Assembly: GCA_049509915.1 (NCBI GenBank)
Contig: JBEKZL010000016.1
Span: forward strand, 1-50,774
Direction of reading: 5' to 3'
Length of the DNA stretch: 50,774 bases
Source of the DNA: JBEKYD01 sp049509915
GTDB taxonomy: Bacteria > Acidobacteriota > Terriglobia > Bryobacterales > Bryobacteraceae
Shown here: piece after piece, positions 8,387 to 17,522 of the stretch
Numbering within the stretch: the first letter of the stretch is position 1
Layout of the letters: each line of letters opens with the position of its first letter
The notes under the pieces: model-generated
Told to the model about the DNA's origin: nothing
Database searches by the model: none
What the model saw: only the letters and a program-made list of their open reading frames with translations
Made by a program: the position numbers and the translations under genes

Positions 8387-8473
8387 GGTAGGACAGACGA
8401 TCGGATTGTGCCGTTTCTCACGCGCGCTTCGATGGGACATGACAGACCACGAAAGGCGATGGTCTGTCCCACC
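8387..8473. repeat. 17-bp imperfect inverted repeat pair
   Basis: ggtaggacagacgatcg at 8387-8403 matches the reverse complement of 8457-8473 (ggtgggacagaccatcg) at 15 of 17 positions, with about 53 bases between. It may be the end pair of a small non-coding element. Confidence 0.5.
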
Positions 8474-8789
8474 AAGCTTCATCCCACCGCGATCTCGTCA
8501 GCGCGCGAGATCGCGACCTGGGGAGGGAGAAGGGACGTGAGGGCCTTGATAGATATCCTGTGGAAGGCACAGCAAAAAAGGGGATCGCTATTTTGACTTT
8601 GCACACAGGGCGACAGCCCGTCCTTGCAGTTCGCCGGACCGGCGGTTCGGCTTATACTAAATGAGACCCGGAAGCCCCAAAAATCGAAATTTCGAGCAGC
8701 TGAAACTAGAAATCTCGTGGACCGCCCCAACGTTTCCTTGTTTCAAGCGCGAGGATGCAGCGGTTTCCCCAGCAAACGGAAGAGCACAG

Positions 8790-9587
8790 ATGAACACGAA
8801 GACTTGCCCCACATGCAAGGTCACGGTCTGGCCGATGGCCGATGGTGCCTGCCCTGGATGCCGCGCTCCACTCGGCGATATGCCGCCGCACGGAGCATCT
8901 ACGGGACGGAGCGAACCAGGCACCGCTTCGCCAGCCCAATCGACAATCCTGATCGAACGCAAGGGTGCAAAACGGGTTGGGCCAATCAACTGGATCGTGT
9001 CTCTCGACGATATGGCTGCTGGGCAATTACCGGAAGGAGGTCGAATGGCAATTCCTGTCGGAATCGGGACTCACGCGATCACCTTCGCTTTTGCACCAAC
9101 CGGCGGCTTGATCCAACCGCCGAAACTGGGGGCACTTTCAGTTACTGGCCCCGACGATTTCAACATGCTGTTTTGCGTTGGCTTAGAAGGCGGAACATGG
9201 ACGCCGTTCCGTATTTGTGTTGCGGAGAAGCGGCGGCTAAAGCCCGAAGAGGCCCAACTGATCGCCACCCCGCCGGAAGGTCCTCGATTGCCCTCTGCGC
9301 AGACCGCGCATCCGGTCCCCACGGTCACCGCCGACCTAATCGGGGCCTACCAGGCACCAAAAGGGAGGTTCGAAGGCTTCAATTTCACTCAGGTGTTCTC
9401 GCAGAAAACAGCCATCCTATTCGCGTTCTACTGGCTCTGGCGGTGGCTCTTCCCGGCGTACCTGCCCGAGGTGCTTCGAGAATTGGAGTTTCGGTTCACG
9501 GTAATCCCGTGCGGGATTCTCGGTGCAGTGTGGACCGGCATTTCACTCGTGAGGTGGGATGGCTCAGCCCCGCGACAGAAACACTAA
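8790..9587 (+). CDS. Zinc-ribbon protein with C-terminal membrane segments, unknown function
   Basis: Not a family I can name. The ATG at 8790 is favoured: GGAAGAG lies six bases upstream and the protein then begins MNTKTCPTCKVTVW. A longer frame from 8661 would begin right after a -10-like hexamer. Residues 6-24 hold CPTC and CPGC, a typical zinc ribbon. Residues 55-190 appear globular, with beta-rich stretches such as VGIGTHAITFAFAPTGG. Near the end are hydrophobic stretches (AILFAFYWLWRWLFPAYL and FTVIPCGILGAVWTGISLV), suggesting one or two membrane helices. It converges on the VWFA gene. Zinc-ribbon proteins with a membrane tail often have regulatory or scaffold roles, but nothing here proves that. 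Confidence 0.65.
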   Translation: MNTKTCPTCKVTVWPMADGACPGCRAPLGDMPPHGASTGRSEPGTASPAQSTILIERKGAKRVGPINWIVSLDDMAAGQLPEGGRMAIPVGIGTHAITFAFAPTGGLIQPPKLGALSVTGPDDFNMLFCVGLEGGTWTPFRICVAEKRRLKPEEAQLIATPPEGPRLPSAQTAHPVPTVTADLIGAYQAPKGRFEGFNFTQVFSQKTAILFAFYWLWRWLFPAYLPEVLRELEFRFTVIPCGILGAVWTGISLVRWDGSAPRQKH

Positions 9588-9728
9588 CCTCTTATAGCCG
9601 CAATGCGTTCCAGGGAATCAGGGAAACGGCTCTTAACTAAGTTCCGCCGGAAATCCCGGCCCATGGCATGATTGCCGGTCCAATACATGTGTGGAGAACG
9701 CATACCGGTCTTTTCACCCCCGTTGTAC

Positions 9729-11852
9729 TTACGGCAGGAGCATCACCGGCGCCTGCCAGAACGCCGCCTTCTGCGTGCCCGGGTCGATCACGCTGACCTG
9801 GCAGTTATAGCGGCCGGCGGGAAGCTGGTTCAACGGGAAGCTGAAACGCAGCGGAACGGCCTTCGACTTCGCGTCCAGCCCGTCGGTGACCGAGACGGGC
9901 GCGGTTTCGTACGCCTTAGTTTTGCCCCGATAAAAAGTCACGTAGGCCAGCAGCGGCTGAGTCGTGGTGGCGGCCCGCTCATAGGCTTGTAAGTAAACAT
10001 ACAGGTCGCTGTTCTTATGAAACACGCGAGTCACGCTGGGAATCAGTTTCACCCCGTCGTCCACCAGCGGATCGGTAGCTTGCGCGGCGGCCTGCGCCGA
10101 TCCCCTTCCGGCTGTGTACACCGCGTCGCGTACCGCCTGCCGTTGGCTGCTCAATACCACCGAGCTGATGGGAATGCGCTTCTCCTCTTTGTTCAGATTA
10201 GGAATCGCGAACTTGAAGATGAAAGTGCCGATGCGGCCGGTTTCCTCGTCGCGCGCCAGAGTCTTCAAGGTGTACGCGCCCGGCAGCAGCGTGAACCCGG
10301 TTTCATACTGGATCGGATGGGCGTTCAGTTGCGCGGCGGTCTCCCCGCTGAGCTTGATATCCACCTTGTCGCGCACATTGCTGACCGTAGCGCCGTATTC
10401 GTCTTTAACTTCGGTCATGAAGGCGATGACGGTGTGCTCGGCGCCGCCGTGGCGGGCCAGGGCCAGCTCGCTGCCCGGAATCTTCACCGCCACCGGCACG
10501 AAATACTCGGCGCGATTCAACTGGAAGTAATTCACTTCCATCCGGATGGTAAGATCCGTGATCGGGTCGCCCAGCATGAAGGCATCCTCCAACTGGCGCT
10601 CTTTGTCGGCCGTGGTGAACTTATTGAATGTCCTGCCGGCGTAGTAACCCTGCCGAAAGCTGAGAGTCGCCGCGACGTTATTGTTCAGGGTGATTTTGAT
10701 GCGCCGGAACTTACCGTCGAGCGAGGTATTGGTGGTGTAGTAACCAATGGCGTAGTAATTCGAAATCGACTGTTCGGCCTGTACGATGCCGAGCGCCAGG
10801 TCGTTGTTGTCGAGCAGGGCCTTGCCGCCGGTATCGGCGGCCAGTGTCCAGAGAGTGTCCTGGGTTTTGGCGAAGTTGGCCTGCGCGGCCAGCGCCGAGC
10901 TGCCGGAGTACATGCCGCTGCCGCCGGGTGATCCCTGCGTGGCGTCCCCCAACGGCGCACTGGCCACCAGGCCGCGGGCGTCCACCGAGTACAGCACCAC
11001 GTTGGCGCGCACGGCGGCGTTAGTAAACGCCTGTAACTGCGCCTGGTTGTCGATGCCCTGCAGCCTCAATCCGCTCGCGAAGTAGATCAGGACTTTCTTC
11101 TCGTTGAGGTTGCCCAGCATTTTGGCGGCGGTTTCGAGCGCGGCCAACTGGCGGTCGGTATTGAAGATGTTGAACTCGCTGTTATCCTGGCCGAAAGCCG
11201 TGCCGGTGTCGGCCGAGCTGTCGTCGTCGTCGGTATCGTTGAAACCCTGACCAGAGCCCACGATCAGCTTCTGCAGGGTCTGGTCCAGCAGATCGCGGTC
11301 GTCGGTGAAATCGGTCAACACCGAAACCGATCCGCCGTCGTATTTCAGCAGCGCCATCAGGTCCGGCCCTTTCATCTGGGTCTTGATGAATTTCTCGGTG
11401 TAGCTGATGGCGCGCAACTGGTCGGGAGGCGGCATGGCGGACATGTCGAAGTACACCGCCAGCATGCGCCGGTCGCGGTGGTCGATTTCTCCGGGCTTCT
11501 CGGGCGCGATCTGGTGCTGGGTCATGCCTTGCACCTGCGAGGCCTGCGGCGGCGCTGCCGGGCGTGGAGGCGGCGGCGCGTCGTCGGCCAGTTTCTGGTA
11601 TTCGCAGAAGCGGATCTCCTGGGGCTTGCCGTCCTCGGTCACGGTGAAGTCCTTGGCGGTCAGACCCTCCACGGTTTTGCCGTTCTTGTCGGTGACGCTC
11701 ACCATCTCCACCACCAGTTGCAGCGTGGTCTCAAACTTCACCGGCCCGGTGTCGGGCTGCTGCACCGCGTTCGGCCGCGTCTGGGGAAACGCCATCGCGG
11801 CGCTCATAAGCAGGACCAAAGGCCTCAGGAAACGATGAGTGTTCGGCATCAT
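9729..11852 (-). CDS. VWFA-related acidobacterial domain protein, secreted
   Basis: Exported protein of 707 residues. Residues 1-23 are a signal peptide ending AFPQ. The following domain has LQLVVEMVSVTDKNGKTVEG and LTAKDFTVTEDGKPQEI, the standard opening of the acidobacterial VWFA family. The VWA fold follows: MLAVYFDMSAMP occupies the first strand where a DxSxS MIDAS would be, so the metal site is incomplete. VLIYFASGL and VVLYSVDARGLVA mark later strands. A proline-rich linker (residues 88-102) and an acidic DTDDDDSS stretch occur. The C-terminal 250 residues are beta-rich. It lies 82 bases downstream of the TonB receptor gene in the same direction, so it is probably co-transcribed. Confidence 0.85.
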   Translation of the reverse strand: MMPNTHRFLRPLVLLMSAAMAFPQTRPNAVQQPDTGPVKFETTLQLVVEMVSVTDKNGKTVEGLTAKDFTVTEDGKPQEIRFCEYQKLADDAPPPPRPAAPPQASQVQGMTQHQIAPEKPGEIDHRDRRMLAVYFDMSAMPPPDQLRAISYTEKFIKTQMKGPDLMALLKYDGGSVSVLTDFTDDRDLLDQTLQKLIVGSGQGFNDTDDDDSSADTGTAFGQDNSEFNIFNTDRQLAALETAAKMLGNLNEKKVLIYFASGLRLQGIDNQAQLQAFTNAAVRANVVLYSVDARGLVASAPLGDATQGSPGGSGMYSGSSALAAQANFAKTQDTLWTLAADTGGKALLDNNDLALGIVQAEQSISNYYAIGYYTTNTSLDGKFRRIKITLNNNVAATLSFRQGYYAGRTFNKFTTADKERQLEDAFMLGDPITDLTIRMEVNYFQLNRAEYFVPVAVKIPGSELALARHGGAEHTVIAFMTEVKDEYGATVSNVRDKVDIKLSGETAAQLNAHPIQYETGFTLLPGAYTLKTLARDEETGRIGTFIFKFAIPNLNKEEKRIPISSVVLSSQRQAVRDAVYTAGRGSAQAAAQATDPLVDDGVKLIPSVTRVFHKNSDLYVYLQAYERAATTTQPLLAYVTFYRGKTKAYETAPVSVTDGLDAKSKAVPLRFSFPLNQLPAGRYNCQVSVIDPGTQKAAFWQAPVMLLP

Positions 11853-11874
11853 AAGGCGCGCTCCGAGTCAGAGC

Positions 11875-11898
11875 CGCGACCGTAAGGGAGCGGTCGCC
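11875..11898. repeat. Dispersed palindrome, copy 2 (gcgaccg-N8-cggtcgc)
   Basis: gcgaccg at 11876-11882 and cggtcgc at 11891-11897 are perfect inverses around taagggag. It resembles the element at 5831-5854. It lies in the 82-base gap between the TonB receptor and VWFA genes, where it could also form an intercistronic hairpin. Confidence 0.6.
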
Positions 11899-11934
11899 GG
11901 CAATTGAAATGGTCCTTTCCCGGCAGTCTCATCG

Positions 11935-14900
11935 TCAGAACCGGAACCTCAGCGAGGCGACCACCCTGCGCATTTGGTTGGCGTTGGCGGGCAAACCGAA
12001 CTGCCCGCTGGTAACGGCCACGTTCCAACTCGTCCAGGTGACGTGGTTGAGAATATTGGTGGTCGCGATCATGAAATCCAGTTTGCCTTCGTCGAAAGTG
12101 CGCGACATGGAAGTGTTGAGCGAAAACTGGCTCGGCCCGACGATCGAATCCCGCCCTGCGGTCCCCCACTGCCCAGCGGCCGGCGCGCTGAAGGCTGCCG
12201 GGTTCAGGTAGTAGCCGGCTGGGGCGTTGTAAACCCCTTGGCCTGTGTAGCTGGGACGGATCGGACCCGTCACGCCCGTACCCGGGTCGGTGAGCGAGTA
12301 AGTCGGCGTTTCGGGCAGCCCCGAGCCGGCGTTGATTTGCGATGACACCGTCCAGTGCTTCCATATCTCGCCCTTCCAACCGTTCGATAGCGTGCGGCCG
12401 CGCACTCCCATGCCGGTAGTGTATTGGACCACCCCGGTCAGCAGATTGCGCTGGTCGAAAGTGGAAGGCCCGCGCTCGGCGGAAAGATCGAGCCAGTTCT
12501 GCGCGATCACCGCGCTGGTCTGCGCCTGGCCGGCGCTTGGCTGAGCCTGCCCGGCGGAGGCCGCGCCTGTACCGCGCCCGCCCAGCGCCGCGTCGTCGAT
12601 GGATTTCGAATAAGTGTACTGCACGCTGGCGGTGAACCCGTTGCGCAGGCGCCGGCGCAATTGCGCGATCAGGGCCTCGCGGGTGGAGTTTCCGTTCGAG
12701 GTCATATAGTAGTATCCCGCCGTACACGCGGGGCACGGATCGGCCGCACCGACCGGATAGGTGTTGGGCAGCGACAGTTCGACCGCGCGCGTGCCCTTGA
12801 TGCCGTTATAAGTGACCACACCCACCAGGCCTCCCGGCAGATCGCGCTGCACCGATGCCTGCCAGTTGTGCGCGTATCCAACCTTGAAGTTCGGATCGAT
12901 GCCGAAAGTGTCCGTGGTGATATCGGGCGAAGCGTTGAATCCGTTGGCCAGGGTGAGCGGATCGGCCGCGCTGTTGGCCACGCTCAGGCTCTTCGAGAGC
13001 GGCGCCTGCTGGTACATTTGCGTGGCGATGGTCTGATAAATCGAAGTATTGTAATAAAGCCCGTAACCCGCGCGGATAGTCAGGGGCGACGCGGCGATGG
13101 GATGCCAGGCGACCGCCAGCCGCGGTTGGAATTCGTGACGGTCGGGGCGGATCAAGGAAGCGGGATAGTGTTGCCCGGTAAGCGAACCGACCGGGTCGTA
13201 GGCCACCACTGGAGCTTCGCCCGCAAACCCGGGCAGCACGTCCAGATTGACCAGCCGTCCTCTCAGTTCAGTGATGGGCGCGCTATACTCCCAGCGCAAG
13301 CCGGCGTTGATGCTGAGCCCGGGCTTGACGCGCCAGTCGTCGTTGATGTAGGCGTCGTCGAACGAAGAACGCAAATACTTGTCGGCGTTGCCGTAAGCGA
13401 TCGAGCTGGTATCGGGAGTGCCCAGCAGAAAATCGGCGAAGTCCATGCCGGTATTGGCAACCGGGAGTCCTCCCGAAAAGGCTTCGGTGGCCGCGCCCGT
13501 AAATCCGAAGCTGCCGCGCGGGTTTGCTTCCGACAGGTAATTGTACTGCTGCCAGCGGTAATCGCCGCCGAAGTTCACGTTATGCGAGCGATGGTTCCAG
13601 AAGGTATTAAACGAAAGCCAGGCGGTTTGGTTGCGCCGGTCCTGCGCGTTGCCGTCGCTCAGGCCCAAGATGGCACTGCTGTTGAACGAGAGAGCGGGAG
13701 GACCCCAGTAGAGGGCATCCTGATCGTTGCCGGTAATGCCGGCGTCGCCGGAGACGTTTTCGCGGTTGGCGAAGTAGGGAGTCAGAAGCGTAGTCTGGCG
13801 GGCGAAATCGAACTTCAGGGTCGCGAAAACGCGGTTGCTGAAACGGTGGTTCCAGTTGGGCGAGATATCCAGGCTGCTTTGGTGCGTGTTATCGAGAAAA
13901 TCGAAAGCGTTGGTGGAACCGGAATTGGTATGCTGCCAGGCGAAATTGCCGTTGAACTGGTTTTTCATGCTGAGCGCCTTGCCCAGGCGCACCTGCACTC
14001 CGTCCTGGCTGGTGGTGCTGGGAGTCGGCACCTGATAGTCGTAAGTCCTGGACGCGAAATTGGGAAGCGGGTAATAGGCCAGCAGCGCTTGCGCTTGCGC
14101 GCTGATCCGGGTCTGGGGAATGACATTGCCCGGAAACGGCGCCCCGGTTTTTGGATCGTAAATGGTGAGTGGCAAGCCCAGTGCGCTCACCGCCTGCGAA
14201 AAGTCTCCGCCACGCTCGCTTTCGGTTGGCACCAGGTTGGGCGAGATGGTGGAATTGCGCTGCCTGGTCCACTGATAGCTCAGGAAAAAGAATGCCGGCT
14301 GGCGGCTGGGCGGAATCACGTGGGGAATCAGCAGCGGCCCCGCAAGGGAGGCCGCGCCGTTGAGCTGGTTGTAGGCGGTCTTGGGCGTGTCCTGGCCATT
14401 TACCGAAAAAGTCCGGGCGTCGAGCGCGGAATTGTCCGCCATCACGCTGAGTTGGGCCTGGTACATGGACCGCGGCCCCTTGCGGCCGTTACCGAATGCC
14501 GCCGATTGGGCATAAGGAGACGCGGCGCCGTTGTTCATGCTGCCGTTGACCGTAAAGGCGTCCCCCGAACTCTGCGCCTCGCCCGGTGCGGGCGCCTCGG
14601 CTGAAATGGAACCGGCATCGGCGGAAGCCTTCAGGTCAGTGCGTTGAAACCCGTTCTGTGCCGGCGCCTCCGGCAGCTTTTTGCCGTTCCCCTTGGCGGA
14701 TTTCGCGCCGTCGGCGGGAGCGGCGGCAGCGGCGGCTGGCCCGCCCGGTATTGCCGTCCTGGGCCGTGCGGCCTGTTGTTCCACCGTATGGAACTGGCCC
14801 GGGGGCAACAACTTCAATTCCCACATCGGCGGCGGCGCACCCGCCTCGATGGCGACTTCCCGGGCGATCGTTTCGAAACATAGCATCTCCACGCGTATGG

Positions 14901-15138
14901 TCCAGATGCCGTCGGCCAAATCGGGAAACGAATACGTACCCTGGTCGTCGGTAATCGCAACCAACCGCTTATCGTCCCTGGTGGCCGTCACCATGGCGCC
15001 GGGCACCGGCATGCCGCCGAACAGCACAGTGCCGTGGTGCTCGGCGGCAAAAGCCGAAGCCGCCAAAAGGCACAGCAGAAGCAATCCGCGCGAGGCTCCC
15101 CGAAGCCTATTAACGACTGGAAGGAACTTTATCCGCAT
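11935..15138 (-). CDS. TonB-dependent receptor with N-terminal carboxypeptidase-regulatory-like domain
   Basis: Outer-membrane protein of 1,067 residues. The N-terminus has a signal peptide (GLLLLCLLAASAFA) followed by an Ig-like carboxypeptidase-regulatory domain at about residues 33-112 (GTVLFGGMPVPGAMVTATRD, DDQGTYSFPDLADGIWTIRV). A Pro/Ala-rich linker leads to a plug-like region and a very long beta-barrel with aromatic-rich strands, ending in a terminal Phe (VVASLRFRF), as expected for insertion by the BAM machinery. No strong TonB box was identified. The family is greatly expanded in Acidobacteria and is thought to import large oligosaccharides. It precedes the VWFA gene in one transcription unit. 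Confidence 0.88.
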   Translation of the reverse strand: MRIKFLPVVNRLRGASRGLLLLCLLAASAFAAEHHGTVLFGGMPVPGAMVTATRDDKRLVAITDDQGTYSFPDLADGIWTIRVEMLCFETIAREVAIEAGAPPPMWELKLLPPGQFHTVEQQAARPRTAIPGGPAAAAAAPADGAKSAKGNGKKLPEAPAQNGFQRTDLKASADAGSISAEAPAPGEAQSSGDAFTVNGSMNNGAASPYAQSAAFGNGRKGPRSMYQAQLSVMADNSALDARTFSVNGQDTPKTAYNQLNGAASLAGPLLIPHVIPPSRQPAFFFLSYQWTRQRNSTISPNLVPTESERGGDFSQAVSALGLPLTIYDPKTGAPFPGNVIPQTRISAQAQALLAYYPLPNFASRTYDYQVPTPSTTSQDGVQVRLGKALSMKNQFNGNFAWQHTNSGSTNAFDFLDNTHQSSLDISPNWNHRFSNRVFATLKFDFARQTTLLTPYFANRENVSGDAGITGNDQDALYWGPPALSFNSSAILGLSDGNAQDRRNQTAWLSFNTFWNHRSHNVNFGGDYRWQQYNYLSEANPRGSFGFTGAATEAFSGGLPVANTGMDFADFLLGTPDTSSIAYGNADKYLRSSFDDAYINDDWRVKPGLSINAGLRWEYSAPITELRGRLVNLDVLPGFAGEAPVVAYDPVGSLTGQHYPASLIRPDRHEFQPRLAVAWHPIAASPLTIRAGYGLYYNTSIYQTIATQMYQQAPLSKSLSVANSAADPLTLANGFNASPDITTDTFGIDPNFKVGYAHNWQASVQRDLPGGLVGVVTYNGIKGTRAVELSLPNTYPVGAADPCPACTAGYYYMTSNGNSTREALIAQLRRRLRNGFTASVQYTYSKSIDDAALGGRGTGAASAGQAQPSAGQAQTSAVIAQNWLDLSAERGPSTFDQRNLLTGVVQYTTGMGVRGRTLSNGWKGEIWKHWTVSSQINAGSGLPETPTYSLTDPGTGVTGPIRPSYTGQGVYNAPAGYYLNPAAFSAPAAGQWGTAGRDSIVGPSQFSLNTSMSRTFDEGKLDFMIATTNILNHVTWTSWNVAVTSGQFGLPANANQMRRVVASLRFRF

Positions 15139-15770
15139 GATCGTGATGGGAAAGAGCCCTTGGCTCGTCCTGCGCCGTCTTCACCCGCCGACCCCAAGTA
15201 TGCCCCGCTCCGCATGTTCTCCACGCAAAATGTGTGTAACGAACGTAAGGGGCAACAATTGAGCCGCTTCGACTTTCGACATGACGACGAGGGACCACCA
15301 AAATGGTAGCAAATGAAACCATCTGACTCTCCAGCGGCAACTTTTCCGCGGGATATACGACCAACATTTCCAGGGATCAAGCGGCGGTGCTGGTGCCGTA
15401 ACGGGTCGCGCAATTGCGCCCTCCACCGCCAGGCTGCCGAGAACCACGACCCGGATGCTCTTTTGTCACGATCTTCTCCACCCCTGCGCAAGATATCGGC
15501 CCTGCAGCAGGATGCCTTTACCCTTTATGAAATGGCGTATAAGAACAAGACGGGAAAAAGGCTACCAAATTATCGGACGACCGTTCATTCCTTTCAACTG
15601 CCGGCGCTAACTACACGGAAAGACGCAACCAAACGGCAGATCGTGGAATCGCGACTCGGTTCGGCAAGTGAAACGAAGCTTATTCCGAGCAGAAAAGGCA
15701 CCCGCAAAGCTATCGATATCTTAATGAGCTACTCATTGAGAAGTCCCATCCCTCTACTCCTACACCGATC
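15139..15770. other. Intergenic region upstream of integrase remnant; no confident gene
   Basis: 632 bases between the TonB receptor gene (minus) and the integrase (plus). The stretch from about 15480 is AT-richer than its neighbours. An open frame at 15313-15858 has no recognisable domain and overlaps the integrase, so it is not called. Upstream of the integrase GTG the same frame stays open for at least 20 codons, so the integrase may once have been longer. Confidence 0.4.
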
Positions 15771-16640
15771 GTGCGAGCGCCAATCAGCGATGATGTCGAG
15801 GCAGCGTTACGGGACCTCCGCCCTGAGCCGCGGTTTGGGAGCTTCCTCGGAGAGGTAATGGCAGCGCACGTGGATCTGATGCGCTCGCTCGGCTATCGCT
15901 ACGACGTCAACGAAGGTGTGCTACTCCGCTTCGATCGCTTCCTGCAAACTCGTGCCGAATTGGCCGGCGAGCCGGTAAGTCAGCTCATTGAAGTGTGGGC
16001 TCAAAGCGATCCCTCACGGAACCGTCTGTGGGAGGGGAAGAGAGTGGGCCAACTGATTTCTAAAGCGATGCATCGGCTGTATCCTGTTACAGCAATCTTC
16101 CCAATGAGAATTGAGATGTCCGAACCAGTTCGCCTGGAGCAGAGGCGGCCATACGTGTACTCCGACGGGGAAATACAGCGGACTCCAAAGGCAGCGCTGG
16201 CGTTCCCATCTCCAAAGGCGACGCTGCGGCCGCTCAGCCTATTTACCATGGTGGTGCTTGCCTACTGCGCGGGGCTGCGAGCCGGTGAGATCGTCGGTCT
16301 GACGTTGGGAGATGTAAATCTGCAGGACGGCACGATCGAGATTCGGGACACGAAATTCTTCAAAGATCGTCGAGTCCCGCTGGCCGCGGGGGTGATCGGG
16401 GTACTCAAGAATTACCTTGTAGCCCGCGAACAAGCTGGAGGGCCGACGAACTCGGATAGTGGCTTGTTCTGGAATCAAAAGTTCGGACGGCGCTACTCAT
16501 ACGGTGGATTGAGCATCCTCTCGGTCCAGGTACTGCGCCGCGCCGGCCTTAAGCCGACTACTGGCCGGATCGGGCCGCGAATCCATAATCTGCGTCACGC
16601 CCAGCAGCTCTGGTGTGATGTTCAGGTAGACGAGCGTTGA
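15771..16640 (+). pseudogene. Tyrosine recombinase, truncated before the catalytic tyrosine
   Basis: Phage-type integrase remnant. The core-binding domain is visible at residues 20-70 (MAAHVDLMRSLGYRYDVNEG, LLRFDRFLQTR). The catalytic domain has the first Arg in AYCAGLRAGEIVGLTLGD and the HxxR box in IHNLRHA, preceded by RRAGLKPTTGRIGPR, which is typical of integrases that come in trios (RIT-like elements). Directly after NLRHA homology stops; the frame ends 12 codons later without the expected FAVHR helix, GHxxI box or nucleophilic Tyr. The missing tail motif appears inverted on the other strand at 16602-16660. The protein cannot be active. Confidence 0.8.
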
Positions 16641-16660
16641 CGTGATGTCTTTAACCACTG
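16602..16660 (-). pseudogene. Inverted catalytic-tail fragment of a tyrosine recombinase
   Basis: The minus strand encodes VKDITSTLVYLNITPELLGV, which matches the end of integrases in which GHKDI is followed by the nucleophilic Tyr in STLVYLxITPELL. The fragment abuts the HxxR box of the plus-strand integrase, so the tail appears to have been inverted in place with loss of about 35-40 codons between. Confidence 0.6.
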
Positions 16661-16727
16661 GCGATCGCAGTGCGGTGAGATTGCACGCATCCCGGTAAAG
16701 AAGATGAACCGGCCCGCCCTGTGTTAA

Positions 16728-16937
16728 CTGGACGCCGAGGAAATCACAGCGACTCTCCGGCAACCAGACCGGTCGAATCCCGAAGGACAGCGGGATCATA
16801 CTTTACTCGGATTCCTCTGCAACACGGGAGCTCGCATCCAGGAAGCGCTGAATGTGTGTCCTCAGGCAATTCGGTTCGATTCGCCTGCCCACGTGGAACT
16901 CTTTGTAGGCGGCCGGATACACGGTACCGTAAACTAA
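16728..16937 (+). pseudogene. Second tyrosine recombinase remnant, middle section only
   Basis: A short plus-strand frame of 69 codons opened by a TAA at 16725 and closed by a TAA at 16935. It reads EEITATLRQPDRSNPEGQRD and then HTLLGFLCNTGARIQEALNV. This is the start of the catalytic domain of XerC/D-like integrases in which DRSTPEGRRDHALLLFLYNTGARVQEAL is usual, with the catalytic Arg in NTGARIQEA. Both ends are missing. It differs from the upstream integrase in its motifs, so it comes from a second gene, supporting a decayed multi-recombinase element. Confidence 0.7.
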
Positions 16938-16940
16938 CTT

Positions 16941-17449
16941 CACCACCGTCCGGATGAACGCGCACGGCAACTTGCTGAAATTCGCCGGTTGTTCTCGGAA
17001 TGTGAACGCCAAAAGCATCGGCTTCTCCTTCGCCGCGGAGCGCCGTAGGCTTCGGAGAGCGTGCAGAACCGCTTGATCCTGGCCAGTCAATGCCGTCGCT
17101 CTTTGTCAGCGGCATCCCGCAGTGGGGCCAGTCTTCCGCGCGGTGGCGAAAACAGAAGCAATGCCAGATCTTGGAAGGACGTTTGATGCTGGACCACGGC
17201 CCAACTCATCAAGCCACCCGCTCTGCGGGCAGGTGTCTGACTATCATGGGCAGGTCGCTCCCGTCGGCCATTCGTCTTTGTGCCCGCGCGGGAAACCAAG
17301 TAAACTTAAACGCGCAGGCGGTATTCGTGATTCCATTGTTCCAGTGACGATCCGCACAGACTCCCGCAAGCACTGTATATAAGCGTACCATCCGTATAGG
17401 TTGCGCCCGTCAGACGAATAATCACTGGAACTGCATAGCACAAGCTCTG
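16941..17449. other. Decayed intergenic region upstream of the giant kinase
   Basis: About 500 bases with no confident gene. Short frames on both strands show no recognisable domain. It follows the integrase remnants and carries the presumed promoter of the kinase at its right end. Confidence 0.35.
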
Positions 17450-17455
17450 TATAAT
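17426..17455 (+). promoter_or_regulatory. Candidate sigma-70-like promoter of the giant kinase
   Basis: A perfect TATAAT at 17450-17455 lies 68 bases before the ATG at 17523. A weak -35 candidate, TGGAAC, is at 17426-17431 with 18-bp spacing and matches TTGACA at only three positions. The -10 is strong for such GC-rich DNA. Confidence 0.4.
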
Positions 17456-17522
17456 ATTGACATTCTTGGGCCTCGAAATCAAGATTACAGGGATTCTGCG
17501 CTGCCAACACGAGGGGGGGAAG

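Larger units (their letters stand above)
8309..8789. other. Intergenic region with repeats, no gene seen
   Basis: 480 bases between divergent ispG and the zinc-ribbon gene. No credible coding frame was seen. It holds a perfect palindrome (8362-8380), an imperfect 17-bp inverted pair (8387-8403 and 8457-8473) and a TATACT -10-like hexamer at about 8651-8656. An ATG at 8661 lies only four bases after that hexamer, so it is unlikely to be a translation start. Confidence 0.5.

Noticed and set aside
8661..8789. N-terminal extension of the zinc-ribbon protein from ATG 8661
   Set aside because: That ATG is four bases after a -10-like hexamer and lacks a ribosome-binding site, whereas 8790 has one and begins the conserved-looking zinc ribbon.
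12424..14604. Open frame of 726 codons on the plus strand inside the TonB receptor gene
   Set aside because: Antisense to a conserved beta-barrel protein, with no domain or signal; explained by codon bias.
15313..15858. Possible 181-residue protein upstream of the integrase
   Set aside because: No domain, overlaps the integrase in another frame, composition uneven; treated as chance or decayed DNA.
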